64,000 nucleotides of DNA, taken from positions 43,601,342 through 43,665,341 of the forward strand of contig OX104124.1 in NCBI GenBank assembly GCA_944474755.1, given 5' to 3'. Numbering within the stretch: position 1 is the first letter of the stretch; each line of letters begins with the position of its first letter. Shown here in pieces: positions 10,559 through 23,952 of the stretch. The position numbers and the translations under genes are program-made. The notes below the pieces were generated by a model. That model did no database searches. It had not been told where the DNA came from and saw only the letters and a list, made by a program, of their open reading frames with translations. Origin of the DNA: Limnoperna fortunei (lineage: Eukaryota; Mollusca; Bivalvia; Mytilida; Modiolidae).

Positions 10559-11800
10559 CGAAAGCCCAGAAGGCTCATTCGATATTCTAAATTCGAGATT
10601 CAAGATTCGAAACTCGAAATTCGAGATTCGAAATTCGAAATTCGAGATTCGAAACTCGAGATTCGAAATTCGAAATTCGAGATTCGAAATTCGAAATTCG
10701 AAATTCGAAATTCAATATAGTTATAACCAATCAAATTGTGTGTAACATAATCGTCTACCAATCAGAATAATTCTTATATAAACGTAGCCACGTGCTATTA
10801 TGTTTATTTGGTGTTTTAACAGTCGACATATTTGTCAACGAATGACTTGTTCAACATGGTTTCGTTAAAAAATCTAATTTATAAGCTTTATTTGTTATTT
10901 TATCAAATTAATTCAGTTCACAATAACATCTTGATTTTACAAATCAAGAAACAAAAATATACATGTAAAACGGAATTCAACAAAACTTGGTGTATAGGAA
11001 GTACACCATATGTAGTTTTGCATGTTGCCAGGGCATTTTGGCCCTCACATTTTGTGTGGGGGCTATCAGGGGTGGATCCAGAGGGGGCCCTCCCTTTTGA
11101 CGGAAAAATTTGGTTGGATACCTAGGAAATCATTGAAGCATGACCAAAGTGGCCCCTTGGCCAGTCAGTGGCCCCCTTTTCGAAATTTTGGATCCGCCAC
11201 TAGCTTATTTTGGCCCTTTGAACTTAGAAATGTGCTGAAAATACCCATTAATTATCTTGTCAGCACAAATCCTCTGAAACTACTCAGTACTATATAAAAT
11301 TTTATGAAACTTGGTATGTAACTAGTACAGCATATATGTAGTTGTGCATATTACCAGGAATTGTTGATTCCTAAATTTATATGGTAGTTATGGCTCTTTG
11401 AACTTCGAAATTTTCAGTAATCCTCAATAATCATGGTTTTCGCTTTAACTCCCCTAAAACTACTCAACCAAATTTTATGTAGTTTCGATATAACCAACGA
11501 ATTCTTATTGGTAGAGATTATGTCACACGCAATCTGATTGGCTAAAACTATATTGAATTTCGAAATTCGAATCTCGATTTTCGAATTTCGAATCTCGAAT
11601 CTCGAATTTCGAATCTCGAATATATAAGAACTATTCTGATTGGTAGTCGATTATGTCACACGCAATCTGATTGGTTATAACTATATTGAATTTCGAATTT
11701 CGAATTTCGAATCTCGAATCTCGAATTTCGAATTTCGAATCTCGAATCTCGAATTTCGAATTTCGATTCTCGAATTTCGAATGAGCCTTCTGGGCTTTCG
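10559..11800. mobile_element. Inverted-repeat element with heptamer arrays, TA target site
   Basis: Both ends carry the same inverted sequence: CGAAAGCCCAGAAGGCTCAT at the left end, and its complement ending TGGGCTTTCG at the right. Each is flanked by TA (10557-10558 and 11801-11802), as in Tc1/mariner-type insertions. Inside each end is an array of the heptamer ATTCGAR (left 10577-10715; right 11555-11620 and 11690-11783). Next comes a conserved inverted segment with ACCAATCA.. and ..TCTGATTGGT. The right arm is internally duplicated (about 11496-11620 and 11621-11800). The roughly 700-bp core has no coding frame, so it is a non-autonomous element. Confidence 0.7.
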
Positions 11801-11802
11801 TA

Positions 11803-14800
11803 TATAATAGATTCTTTGGTACATATTTCAGCTAGCAAATTTCAGGGGGTAAATTTTTCCAATTTATACCAAGTCAAACATTTAGAGAAATTAGATTAGA
11901 CATACCAATAACGATTCTGAAATTTCGTCGAGGGGAATTGAGAAGTATTTATAGCACTTCATTTCTTGCCTAATTGTTAATATACATTTTATGTGAGAAG
12001 TCGTCATCTCAAAAGAAACATAAATATAAGTTATAAAAACACAACACCATGTTTGGATATCAGCCCGCCTGACACTACGGTAAAGAGTGGTTTATTAAAA
12101 TATATAAATATAATCCATATCACTGTCTGTCATGACCGCTGCAGTACTATAAAACATATGTATAATCTACAATGTAAAATCATAATATAACTAACACAAT
12201 TTTGTACTATTTCTGTAAAAGTATTTCGCACGTGATTTGAAGTTTTAATCACAAAACAATTTTTGCATAATTATGGCGTTTTGAGTGCATTAGATAATCA
12301 TGCAGATCTTTGGAAATCGCTTTGGCAGTCTGTAATCGGATAAGGGATGGACAAGGCGTATGCGGCAATCACGAGAGTATTTTTCGACAAGGAAGTGGTA
12401 TCTATAGTAAAAGTTATTAAAGGCGCGGACAAGTAGTTTTTCCATGTAACATTTAAAAGTTCATCCCGAGGGTTATTGTGAGTCATAAATCAGTATACTC
12501 GCTTAAAGGTCTTGCATTCCTAATCAACTGAGCGATATAGACACCATATGTACGAGCAACACGAATAGTTCTGCAGAAGTGAGGAAAATTCATAATTTTG
12601 AAATTACAATCGTCTGATGTGTCTTAAATTCTTGTGCTAAAATCAGAGTTAGTGTCCAATTAGAGATGTAAGTCTAAAAATGATGTAGATGTTGCTGTTT
12701 TTTTTATGTCCAGTTCTGAAGGATATATTAACGGAAGTCATTCAGCAAATTTAGGGTTGTTATTTGAAAAGACGTCATCGATATATCTATATGTGACCTA
12801 GCTTCTGCTATCTTAAATAAGACGTAGAAAACATTCAATTTCGTAGGAATAGAGTAACATATTGGCAAGGTGTGGGTCGCAGTTTGAAACCATTAGAATT
12901 CACATCGCCTGCTGAAAAACACATCCTCCAAAATATGTTGCCGATCAGAAAATCTAACCTACTATAACATTTTCTTCTCTGTAAAGTTATTAAAGGTAAA
13001 ATATAGTAAATAGAGTAAAAATATTAAACAACTAGTTTGAGTCTCACGGTGGCCAGAGTGCACTCGACTCCAACTAAAATACTCAAGGATAACATTTAAA
13101 CAAACAAACAAACCAAACAAGAAATATTTTCCATTACCCGAAAGTAAGACTTATTACTGGTGTTGTTGGCAATGACCTTAATAATGGTTAATAATGCTTG
13201 CACCTACAGACCTCCTGTAGTCATTTAGTATCTCTAAAATGAAAAGATTGATCGAATGAAAGTTCTTTACCAGATATGAATGCTATTGAGCATAACTACC
13301 ACCAAAAAAATGTCTAATTTAAAGTTGTTTTATTAATCCTGTATAAATGAGATGAAAATTATTATTTCTGTTATAAATTAAGAATAAAGAATCAAGGATA
13401 CTGAAGAGCATTTAAACGAATATAATTTAAAAGTAGATCTTGGTGTACAAAGATTTAACTATCAAAAACACCTAAGACCGTGATCTTTTAAAACGAATTT
13501 GATCAATCCTATTGACAAACAGAATCATCAGCAACAATTTAGAAGACATGCTGAGAAATAATCATAAATTGTTACACACTTCGCAAATTTCTTCTACCAG
13601 TTGGCCAACCTTAAAGACAAGCAATGAGTTTTTCTGCCAAAGGGTTTTACATAGTCTTCCTGCATCCTCTCCCAATAAAAGCCTAGGGATATAATATAGC
13701 TAAAATGATTGAAAATGATGCAGTATATCCTTTATGTCCGTTTTCTTTAAACATCGACATTAAGTGATTTTTAAACAATGAAAAAAATGTTTCCTTACAC
13801 ATTCATTGTATGCGGGGCGGATCCATGAATTTGTGTTAGGGGAGGCGTAAAAATTTGACGAGCAGTCCCCCGGAAACTCCGGGTATCTAAGCATTTGGTA
13901 GCCATCCAAACAAAGTTTTCTGAACTCTTTTTTTACTTTTTCCCCTTCTTGTAGCTGGCTTTATTTTTCAACTATGACCATAAATACTGAATTTTCTTTA
14001 ATGAATTATCAAAATACAAACTAGTGAGCATAATCAAACTTCAAACTTAGAAAATGCCTAGCAGAAGAACCCTATGACATTCATTCTTTCCTTTTTGTCT
14101 CGTTCTCTCATTTTTCCCTCTCGTTCTCTCTCTCTCCCTTTTTAAAAGGGGGGGGGGGGTTTACGCCCGGTACGCCTTTCCTTGGATCCGTGCCATTATT
14201 GCCAGATTTGGGTTTTTGTGACTTAATATTTTCACTCAATACGGTACGGAATAGCTTACATTCACTTAGCCCCTTAATCTCACTGCAAATTTAAAAGATA
14301 TTTGACTAATCAAATCACATTTGTCTCGTATATATCAAATTGAGTGGATAAGATTTGTCATTTCAACTTGTTTCTTTCCCCCACATCATGTCACACGATA
14401 TCACCCAACCAATTGAACCCTATTAAACTATTTTGCTTTGCTGAATCAGATCAGACATAGAGTACCATATTTAATAACATCTGGAAACAGAACATCATCA
14501 ATTATTTTGTGTGCTTCACTCATATTTCCCACTTTAATGAGACATTTTATGTATTTTCTAGAAAGAGTTAAAACTTTTTGCAATACTATTCGAATTGTTG
14601 TTTGAAGGTGTCAATGGCCTCCCAGTTTTATTTCGAAACTCAGTGTCGTTTTCCTTGTCTTAATGGTATAATTCCTTAATACTGATATTCAGACGGTAAA
14701 GATTTTACAAAAAATATAAAATATTTGTAAACGTAATCACCGAATTTGTCTAAAAAACCAGTTAAGTTTAGAAATCATTTCATATTTATCATTTGATTTT

Positions 14801-14930
14801 AATGATCGGTTGACGAGTTTTAATGACGATAAGAACATTTTTCAGAGAATTGACAAGGGTTTTAAGTTCATTGAGTACTAACTAGCAGAAAACTGAAGGT
14901 ACATGGCGATGGTAACGAAAACCACTTAAA
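11803..14930. other. No supported gene; repeat scraps
   Basis: No coding gene was recognised. A SINE fragment lies near 13030-13110 (GTGCACTCGACTCCA, then CAAACAAACAAACC). A short segment near 12380-12420 (TTTTTCGACAAGGAAGTGG) recurs near 43240. An element-like block flanked by GGATCC-containing ends and G-rich runs occupies about 13812-14200. Confidence 0.4.
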
Positions 14931-14941
14931 ATGACTTCAGG

Positions 14942-15379
14942 TCACTGGGCATATAACTACACATGGAATTACTTCAGATTATTAGGAAGATATGCAACAA
15001 CGACATCTTAGGAATGACCTCATTGATTCAATGGGCACACAAACGGGAGCAACACACTAAGGAGCTATGTTAGTTAATTGACGGTATATATCAAGCAGAG
15101 AACTATACAAAATAAAGAAGATGACCTTAGATAATGTATTTATATAGCAGAGAAGTGCATTTCACTGGGCATATAACTACACATGGAATTACTTCAGATT
15201 ATTAGGAAGATATGTAACAACGACATCTTAGGAATGACCTCATTGATTCAATGGGCACACAAACGGGAGCAACACACTAAGGAGCTATGTTAGTTAATTG
15301 ACGGTATATATCAAGCAGAGAACTATAGAAAATAAAGATGACCTTAGATAATGTATTTATATAGCAGAGAAGTGCATTT
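14942..15379 (+). repeat. 220-bp tandem duplication
   Basis: Two head-to-tail copies start at 14942 and 15162 with the shared text TCACTGGGCATATAACTACA and end in AGAGAAGTGCATTT. They are almost identical; differences include a 3-base indel near the AAATAAAGAAGATG segment. It is a recent duplication of non-coding DNA. Confidence 0.85.
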
Positions 15380-16360
15380 AGTCAGAAGACAATTCTAAAC
15401 TACAAGTACACATGGAAAGCCCTCACTTTATTGTATTTTAAAACTCATAAGGATGAATTCATTGTAAAAACGAATGACGCAGCTAAAAACACCTTTAATA
15501 TTAAGTACGCCTGGCATCAGCTGTCTTTTGGTGGACTCCCACATGACTGTAAATCAAGAACGACATAACCTATTTTCAAAAAGCTACACAATTTGTAGAT
15601 TTTAAAAAATTTAGAAAAAAGGGTTTCAGGTTTGACATTTCAATAGCAAGAAAACATGAAAGAGAATTGCTTGCACTATCTTTGAAGTCAGAGTTCGAAG
15701 CAACTGTATGATCGTCTTTTGATCATTGTATAAATAACACTATGGCCCCATAATAGTAAGATTTTATCTCTGCAATTTTGTAATATAATTAAAAGGTACA
15801 TATATGTAAGGGACTTTAAATATATATTGAAATCATAAATAAATGCCAGTTTGAACCACCGGCATCATGTGAAATTTCACTCGCAGCGTTTTCCAGCGTT
15901 TGTCAATGGCACCTGGTTATTGCTAATTAAACAATCCGAAAGGTATAAGCAAAAATACAAGTTGGATAAATGGGAAAACACGAATATGAAGTACACCTTT
16001 CGACGTATAATTTTATCAGTGTATAGGTGAGGTGTGTCTTGATAATTTTATTATTTACTATTTATATATTAATTGCGTCCAAGTACATTTAGTATACTAC
16101 TTTATACTGCGAGACTTTATACTGCGAGAACGATGTACAGGTAAATATGAATTAAAAGTTTACTTCATTCTTATTAAAATCAGACATGTATTACCTGGAA
16201 AAATTAATATTCGCTCAGCCAAAGGCGAGGTGTACATTTCTTTTTGAGGTTTGATAATTCACTGTTTCAACCTTTATATAATAGTCAATGATTATTGTTT
16301 ATTGATTATATGTTTATACTATAGGTATTTTTCAATTTTATCTATCCATGCCAACAATAC
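15380..16360. other. No supported gene
   Basis: A/T-rich. Only short frames occur, and no repeat structure beyond a doubled TTTATACTGCGAGA at about 16100-16130. Confidence 0.4.
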
Positions 16361-16361
16361 T

Positions 16362-16625
16362 TTAAAGGAAATTTAGGATTTTAATTGTTGTCCTAAACCT
16401 GGTAGACATTATAATCAAAGTCTTTTTAAGGTTTCTTGGAAAACTGTAATTTTTTTCTTCTATTTGTATATCAAACCAGGTTGACTTAACCCACAACATT
16501 GCCTTTGAACTATTTTTAGCACATGTTAGACATTTCGAAGTTTCTTTAGCTTCCACACTAAACAATACGACAAACAAAAAGCAATATAAGGCTAAAAGCT
16601 TGAATCCTGGTTTTGTAACAGGCAC
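16362..16625 (-). CDS. Candidate secreted-peptide exon with signal peptide
   Basis: The minus-strand frame of 87 codons starts with ATG at 16625. The N-terminus is a textbook signal peptide: a short basic start, then LLALYCFLFVVLFSVEA, with likely cleavage after VEA. The mature part begins KETSKCLTCAKNSSK, with two closely spaced cysteines. A plausible splice donor (GG|GTTAAGT) lies after MLW, so this may be the first exon of a longer secreted or GPI-anchored protein rather than a complete 87-residue peptide. CLTC near the mature N-terminus recalls three-finger/Ly6 proteins, but later cysteines that would prove it were not found. Confidence 0.35.
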   Translation of the reverse strand: MPVTKPGFKLLALYCFLFVVLFSVEAKETSKCLTCAKNSSKAMLWVKSTWFDIQIEEKNYSFPRNLKKTLIIMSTRFRTTIKILNFL

Positions 16626-18000
16626 ACATAATTAATTTGTGGGTTAAATCAGATAAAGAGATTCTAAATCCCCCTGTTTATTGCTATTTCCTAACAACAC
16701 AGACATGCAAACACGCTTTTACGGCAATAAAAACATCACAAACCTACATCTGGACAACACGCACAGAACCAACAAATGCTACAGTTATTTCCAAAGACCT
16801 ATACATGGAGTGAAATGAATACCGTAATCTAAGTGGATAATATAGCGATTTCATTTACAACTTTGTGATGAAATTTTAATTTGTTTAGGTCCTCTATATG
16901 AATCCGCGCGTGCGCATTGGTTGTTTATGTTACTGTAGGGTGTTACTAAATTTGTTAAGTTTTATTGATCGTAGACACGTTATCAGGACAATGATCTGAG
17001 TTTCTGAAAATAAACGTACTTGTCGTACGTGAGATTTTCTATCGTATTATGTACACCAATTACTTTATTATCCTGTCGCTATTTAAACGATATGATAAAT
17101 GGCCAGATCGACATATGTTCGAAAAAGGGTGTTAAGTATAAACGCACTGTGTGTAACACAAAGAATATAATAATTTAAAACGGTTTAAAAGGTTTATTAT
17201 GTGTATGTAAGTGATTAATGTTCTCGTACATAAGTTCTTTAATTGTTGTTATAAATTATGTGAATTTATTTGTTTTTAAGTGGTTAATTTGATTATTGCT
17301 TGTTTTCTTGTCATAATAGATGTTCATTATTATAAGGTTTGCACCAACATGCTGCATTACTAAATATTGACAATAAATGCAAGTTACAAACTAAAATGCA
17401 TTCTAGAAGGTTGATTTTATTTTTTGTTTAATACTAGCTTTCTCAGCAATGCATGTTACATACACATTTCAAATATACTCGTCATTGCTCTATAACGTCT
17501 ACAGAATAGTGAAATCGTTTATGATTTCATGCAAAGTATTGAGGCAATGTTAAGATAAACGTCATCGTGGGAATACCTAAACAAATTTCACGATCAAATT
17601 ATTAAACTTTATATAAAACTAGGTAAATTTCACAAAGTTTATCTATAACGTACTTCACACTAACAAGTTATCAAACCCATGTACCGATATTGCCAGATAG
17701 ATGTAACATATGAATGGGTGTTCCATTACTGTTGTTTATAGTTGTTCGTGTTTTGTTTGTAGTTTGTTTGGAACTAGATGTATTACGGCGTACTGTTAAT
17801 CCAATATTCTATACATACATGCGACACGACAAATAACTGCTAACCACGACTAAGACACAACTCTAAATACGACACTCAAACAAACTAATATATTAAGGGC
17901 GTAGATGAGATCATTCAACAATAATTACCTTTTTAATTTCACACTAAACCTGAAATAGATGTTCAGATACATTCCCTTAACGTTAAGTTATACAAAAGCA
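16626..18000. other. No supported gene
   Basis: A/T-rich, only short frames, no repeat recognised. Confidence 0.45.
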
Positions 18001-18002
18001 GC

Positions 18003-18398
18003 TTGGAACATGCGCATATTTTTGAATGTTATAAAACATCCATTGAAATCAGACAGTTTTCTGAAATATATCTGGCGTATCATTCTAATTTAAATCATCT
18101 TATTGTCATAAATGACTTTGTTGAAAACAATACTAAAGGCAAAGGCAGGAGGATTTGCAGACGTAATGCAAAATTCTCACTTAACCAGTCTTCACATAGA
18201 GTGGAAGCTAAGCTGCAGAGCGATTGTTCAAGTTTTATCAAGAAAAACCAACTACTTCAACGTGTTGAAATTACTTGTCCAATGTTTAGCCCTCCATGGA
18301 CGCCAGACGCATTAATCACCGATGATCTGTTGGATAGATTTAACATTTCCGCATGTAGGCATGATAAACTGAAAACAGAAAACTTTTCTGCGCTTTAA
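18003..18398 (+). CDS. Unidentified open frame, 131 codons
   Basis: One of the longest uninterrupted frames outside repeats. It has no ATG at its start (TTG opens it), so if real it is an exon or a fragment. The composition is protein-like, with basic KGKGRRICRRNAK in the middle and a cysteine-proline segment (ITCPMFSPPWTPD) followed by an acidic DDLLDRF. No domain was recognised. It could be a remnant of a transposable element; chance is also possible in A/T-rich DNA. Confidence 0.2.
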   Translation: MEHAHIFECYKTSIEIRQFSEIYLAYHSNLNHLIVINDFVENNTKGKGRRICRRNAKFSLNQSSHRVEAKLQSDCSSFIKKNQLLQRVEITCPMFSPPWTPDALITDDLLDRFNISACRHDKLKTENFSAL

Positions 18399-18399
18399 A

Positions 18400-20760
18400 A
18401 AACTTTTTTTGCTTTATTTAAGTAGATATTTAATTACTATTATGTTTACACTTAGCATAGGTTAGTCGTGAATCCCTTTTTAAAACAAATATAGACGACG
18501 GAAGTGTTGAATTTTGTGCCTTTTATAATGACAGTTTCTGATTTGAATTCGATTTAAATTCGTGACACTAAGTGAGTCTGACAGGCGTCAATTTCCCGTT
18601 TACATTTCATCTGAGTAAATCTGAGACCATACGAGGGGAAAATTCGCAGGGATCGACGGATTTGGCTGATTGATGGAGCCTCCTCGTTTGGAGCTGTCAG
18701 TATGGAGTAGATTACAAAAGAGTCATTGAAGCCGCTACAAAAGGCTAAATTGTCCGCCACTACCTAATATTTCATACTTGTTAGTGGCAGTCAAAATTGT
18801 GTTCCTTTCAGCAACTCCTTGTTGATTTAGTGCGTGTCATCTTGTTCATGGGTATACAGCCAAATCAATCAATGTATCAGTTGAATAAGCCAGTTGCTAA
18901 CTTTCTTCCTGAACTGTTTAAGCGCTGTTATTATAGCTGTACAAATGCTAAAGATCGTAATTGCATAAACAGACTTCATGTTATTCCTTTGATTATCAAG
19001 ACTTACAACTTTCCAAAAGGAGTTTGCTCTATTTCTTATTAGGGTTTTTCACTTTAGGAAGGGAAACTGTTTGTCTCTTTGGTATTAGGAATTTATACTC
19101 CGATTCGATAGCCTAGATTTAATTTGTCTTTTTATTAAGGCTTTCTACTTTCAGAGCATAAAGCCTTCTTGGTATGCTTTTGTTTATTCAGATTTTTATT
19201 TTATTAGTTTTTTTTATCAACTTGTTTATTCCGCAAATGTATCATGTATTGCACGTAATACTAACTGAAAAGGGTAACGCAGAACCGTTGTAACTATCCA
19301 GTTTATTTGGACTCCATTAGTTAACTACGAAGGTATAATTACGATTACCAGCTATTTTGGTATACTATTATTACATTGATTGCAACGGCTGATGAGAGCT
19401 ATAAGAAAACATGTAAACTTGTTTATTTGATTAAATAAATGTGTGTATAAGGTTATTGTGTATTGCATTCAAAATTTGTAGCCTTTAATAAACGTAAGAT
19501 TTATCATGACTGGTTTTATGTCATGTAATAATTTTTTGTAAAATTTGTTCGATGTAGATACAATATGGCGACTTACAAAACTGAGCTTAAAAACCGGGTG
19601 TTGGTTGGGTGGAACGGTTTCGAGTACGATAGGTAATTAAAGGTTACACAAGGAAAAAACATTATAAGACTATAACAGAACAATTGGAAGAGGTTTTAGT
19701 TTCATTTTACAAAATATATTAAACTTGAATTTATTAAATGATATATTTACAAAATAATGCAAGATTTATCTGTTTGGCATGACCTTGCTTGACATGCTCT
19801 GTCAGATGGACACAATCAACAAAAAACATTTCGTATTGGATTGACCAGTCCTCTTAGTTTCCAAAAAGCTTTCTTTGACGAGGTTTCGTATTCGTTTTTC
19901 AGCCTGTTGTTAACCTCAGTGTGTGTTATGTGGTAATCATTAAATCTTTTGAATCTTGGTTTGTATCGCTTAAATGGACTCCGTGTCCGCGATCAGTTAC
20001 AATGGCTGTAACAAATATGCCCTAAATACTTGTTCAGCACTGGTGGATTTAGCAATGTCGTTGCCGCGAATCTGAATAAAAACTCTAGTTGGTCTATAAA
20101 AATAGTTGAAAGAGTTTGTTGCTGTCTGCCAAATCATTTACAGTGGAATCGCCTATTTCAGCGACATGCAGGTCTATTTGGTTGAAGTTTAAAAAGTTAT
20201 GATTCTGAAGACGTCCTGTTAAGCTATGGCTTATACAACAAGAGTCATTTTTCGTGTATAAAAATTGAAAAATATGACATAGAAATATTTATTATTGGCT
20301 ATTTAAAGACATTTTGTTCTTTGAACATTACCCAAAATGATACCCAAAAGATTTCAATCACAAAAATGGTGTTAATTGAATGGGATTGTGATGTCTCAAT
20401 TAAATAATCAAGCGAGTGTCAACATCAATTTATTGCAATTAACAACCAGACGTGTGACCAATTTCCTCTTTAGTTGGATATATCTACAATTGCATTTATT
20501 TAAAACAACTTGTAAAAAAATTGCGTAAAACTCTGAATACTTGTTTTCCTAAAATTACAGTTCAGCTTAAATACTGCGAAAATTCTGAATATTTACAGGA
20601 GGCATTTTCGTCTTTCATTGTGGCTTTATAAATCGTTATAATTTTTGAATGATTTTTTTTTTCATTTAAAATTACATTTTAAATAACTGCAAAAAATAAG
20701 TATCATATTTTAAATGTAAATATTATGTTTTTCTGTTTTATTATTTATGAATGAAGAATA
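18400..20760. other. No supported gene
   Basis: A plus-strand open frame at 18797-19042 and a minus-strand coding-like stretch at about 19780-20040 (KRYKPRFKRFNDYHITHTEV, with stops) were seen, but neither matches a family I know. Confidence 0.35.
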
Positions 20761-20765
20761 TAAAA

Positions 20766-20980
20766 AAATACCGAACACCGATGAAACTGTCAAAAGAGAC
20801 AATCCACAAATCATGGTCCGGGAAACCGGCAAACTCCATAACCAATAACTAAAAATACATCAACTGCAGCAGCAATGGTTCTGATTTGGTACAGGCATTT
20901 CAAAAGAAATGGTGGATTAAACCAGGTTTTATGGCATGCCAAATCTCCAGCTTCAATTACTGTAGAACGTGAGTTGGTTA
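20766..20980 (+). repeat. Dispersed repeat of about 210 bp, copy 1
   Basis: Shares colinear text with 42885-43105: AAATACCGAACACCGAT, GACAATCCACAAATCA, CATTTCAAAAGAAATGGTGG, GGCATGCCAAA and GAGTTGGTTAGTTGA. Both copies lie in the same orientation. Moderate divergence indicates an old interspersed element; it does not encode a clear protein. Confidence 0.7.
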
Positions 20981-21575
20981 GTTGACTAAACTAGATGGGT
21001 ATCATATACCACTAATCATGTCACATTTATGTAATTATTTATTAAATAATTAGTTGTTTTTACTTTTATAATTATTGCACCTTTTGTTAAAATTTAATAC
21101 TAATTAATATTAATTAATATGGATATCTATCCATGTGGTGCCTGTAACACTGACTGCTCTGAGCCATAGCGCGTGATACATACTTTACTTACTGATTGAC
21201 TTACAGATTTATATTTTAGTCAATAATCTGGTGACACCTAATAGTATAAAAAATTAGGACAGACATTTCTTTAAATAAAAGTATTACATTTCGTACATAA
21301 ATTGGGGGATGACTAAACGTGAAAACTATGTGGCTCACCCCACGTAGTTCATAGCTATGACATGGGATCCTTTCCATTATATATTTTATAATACATATAA
21401 TGCATGACATTATGGTCGAAATCTGAAACACAGTATGAATTACACATTGCTAAAAACAGGGTCGACATTCACATGCAAATCATGGGTATTTTTTGAACTC
21501 AGACAATCGGTACAAAACCCGGTTATTTCTTTTCTTGACTGCATTAGTAAAATAACATTCTGATGTGGTGACGTT

Positions 21576-22564
21576 ATGCCTCGGTCAGATGCCGCTAACC
21601 GGAATATCGCTATCGCTCGAATCGAGGCTGGTGAATCACAGAATGCTGTTGCCAGAACGTACAATGTTCATCGTAGCACAATTTCAAGCCTTTGGAGACG
21701 CTACCAGCAGCTTGGTACTACGACAGACCGACTACGATCAGGGCGTCCGCATGTTACAACTCTGGCGCATGATCGTTCTATTAGATTATTCGAGGTTCGG
21801 AACAGGACTATTGCTGCAACAGGAACAGCTGTAAACGTCCTTGGGTTGCGCCGTATTTAACCACATATAGTATGCAATCGGTTACGGTTGCGGGCAAAAA
21901 GACCTTACGTCGGAGCAACACTGAGACGCCAACACCGCCGAGCTAGGGTTAAATGGTGTACAACCGTTCGTGTACGGAATTTACAGACATGGGGAAGAGT
22001 GTGGTTCAGCGATGAGTCACGTTTTCAGCTTGAAAAGCGAGAAGGTCGCATATGAGTGTACATGCGCCGAAATGAACGTTTTGCGCAAAACTGTGTTGTA
22101 GAAAGAGAACATTTTGGCGGAGGCAGTATTATGATGTGCGCCGCTATCTCTTACGCCAGGAACACACATCTGATACATACCCAAGGCAATCCCAATGCTG
22201 TTAGGTATTAAAAAACAATTATATTACCCTTAATTGACATTCAAAAAGAAATTTTTCAACACGACAATTCCCGATCACATACAGCACGTGTAACAATAGA
22301 TTTTTTTTCGAACAACAGAATGTCAATGTGATCTGTTGGCCATCAGTAACTCCGGGTCTTAACCCAATTGAACATATGTGGGATGAACTGGATCGATGCG
22401 TGTCCCAACGACAACCACCGCACCAAAATTCGCAACACTTAGAGCAGGCACTTCATTATGAGTGACAAAGGATACCGCGTGTTCGTACTCAACGTTTAAT
22501 TGAATCCATGCCAAGAAGAGTAAGAGCTGTGTTACAAGCAAATGGTAGGCACAACATACACTGA
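21576..22564 (+). pseudogene. Tc1-like DD34E transposase, decayed
   Basis: A near full-length Tc1/mariner transposase gene (about 330 codons). It starts with an N-terminal helix-turn-helix (ARIEAGESQNAVARTYNVHR) and a GRP linker (RSGRPHVTT). The catalytic regions follow: VWFSDESRF (first Asp, near 22005), FQHDNSRSHTA (second Asp, near 22260) and PGLNPIEHMWDELDR (Glu, near 22365). The C-terminus MPRRVRAVLQANGRHNIH ends at a TGA. Stops occur after the N-terminal domain (21858-21860), before VYMRRNER and elsewhere, with several frame changes, so the enzyme is dead. Flanking terminal inverted repeats were not found by eye. Confidence 0.9.
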
Positions 22565-22569
22565 CATTT

Positions 22570-23720
22570 TTTGCGTGATTTATTGACAATATGCGACATA
22601 TGTTGTGTTCCATTATAGAAGATTGCATGAACAAGAAGTGTGTCAATTTTTAAATTTCTGTATCATTATTGAAATTACGAATTGTTAAAATAATATATTA
22701 AGTCAAATTCTAATTTTTTGTATGTTGCGTTTCTTTTTTGAGTGAGTATATATAAGGTTTCAGGATTGAAACTATATGCAAAATATGACTTAATTACATC
22801 ATTATGATCTTATGATTGATTTTATATGTAAATTATGGTTTGTATTTGAATTGCTATAGTCTCATATGTGAAATAGGGTTTTTTTAATTGCATCACTAAA
22901 GTTTCTGGAGGGATTTTATATGAGAAATATAAGTTTGTAATTGCATCGCAAAGGTTTTTAGAAATGATATTATATATTTAATTTGGTTTTTAATTTACAT
23001 TTATATGCTCCCTGGAGTGATTTGATATGAGTAAGAGGTAATGAGGGTGATTTGTATTAATTAAAGGGACATATAATAAAAAGTATTTCTTGGGATGTCG
23101 GAAGCCAAGATTTGAAATATATTTCATATTATTAATTTGCGATAAAGTGAAATGTAAATTATTAATAAAAGATATAGTGTTACCGACATACGTGTAACTT
23201 AACAGTATTATTGAAATGAAGTATAACAGGTTTGAATTTATACTTGTATATTTTTATACAACTGTACGAAAAACTTAGATTGCGCAATACTACTACTACT
23301 TCTACTAATACTAATAATAATAATAATAATTCTGGCAATCAGGAACCTATAAATCAACGGAACTGGAATCTGAAGATATCGTATATTTTTCCTCGTCGCT
23401 AATACATTCATTTGCGAACAGGTGTCGACACGAATATGACCATATATACGGCTTTTGTACGATACAATCTGTTCGAGACTCAAGCAAGTTACATGTATAT
23501 ATCAATACATTGATGAATTTAATAACAAAAATTAAACAAATAAGAAAAAACACAACACACACATAATCAAACACAAAGAAAAAAAAAACCAAACAAACAA
23601 AAAAAAAAAAAAGAAAAAAAACCTACACAGCAAACAAACAAACAACAAAAACAAGTTTTTATTAATTCTAAAATTCGATTGTTGTACTAGTTCCAGTGAA
23701 TTAAAATCAAAGCCGCCTTG
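22570..23720. other. No supported gene; simple repeats
   Basis: Contains an (ACT)/(AAT) trinucleotide run at about 23288-23330 and an A-rich (CAAA)n-like tract at 23570-23655. Minus-strand frames here are low-complexity. Confidence 0.5.
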
Positions 23721-23721
23721 T

Positions 23722-23952
23722 ATGATTTTATTTGATGTTTATGGTTTTAACCAAGTAGACAATTTATATGATGACACCGGTATTAGCTACAGAGGGCGTA
23801 CCCTCAGACAACTTATGACATCGTTGTCTATTGAACCATTTGTTCACCACACCTGTGATTACACAATTGCAACAGGTGTACGCCAAATTAAAAGAGAATG
23901 GGTTGTAAATAATACTACTCCAATTCTGAAATTTGTTATCATTAACAGTTAA
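23722..23952 (+). CDS. Unidentified open frame, 76 codons
   Basis: ATG-initiated, with a balanced, protein-like composition (DNLYDDTGISYRGR, then HHTCDYTIATGVRQIKREW). A short downstream frame at about 23997-24050 reads GWRCPRGKKCSKK. No family was recognised. It may be an exon or a retroelement scrap; there is no upstream splice or promoter evidence. Confidence 0.2.
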   Translation: MILFDVYGFNQVDNLYDDTGISYRGRTLRQLMTSLSIEPFVHHTCDYTIATGVRQIKREWVVNNTTPILKFVIINS

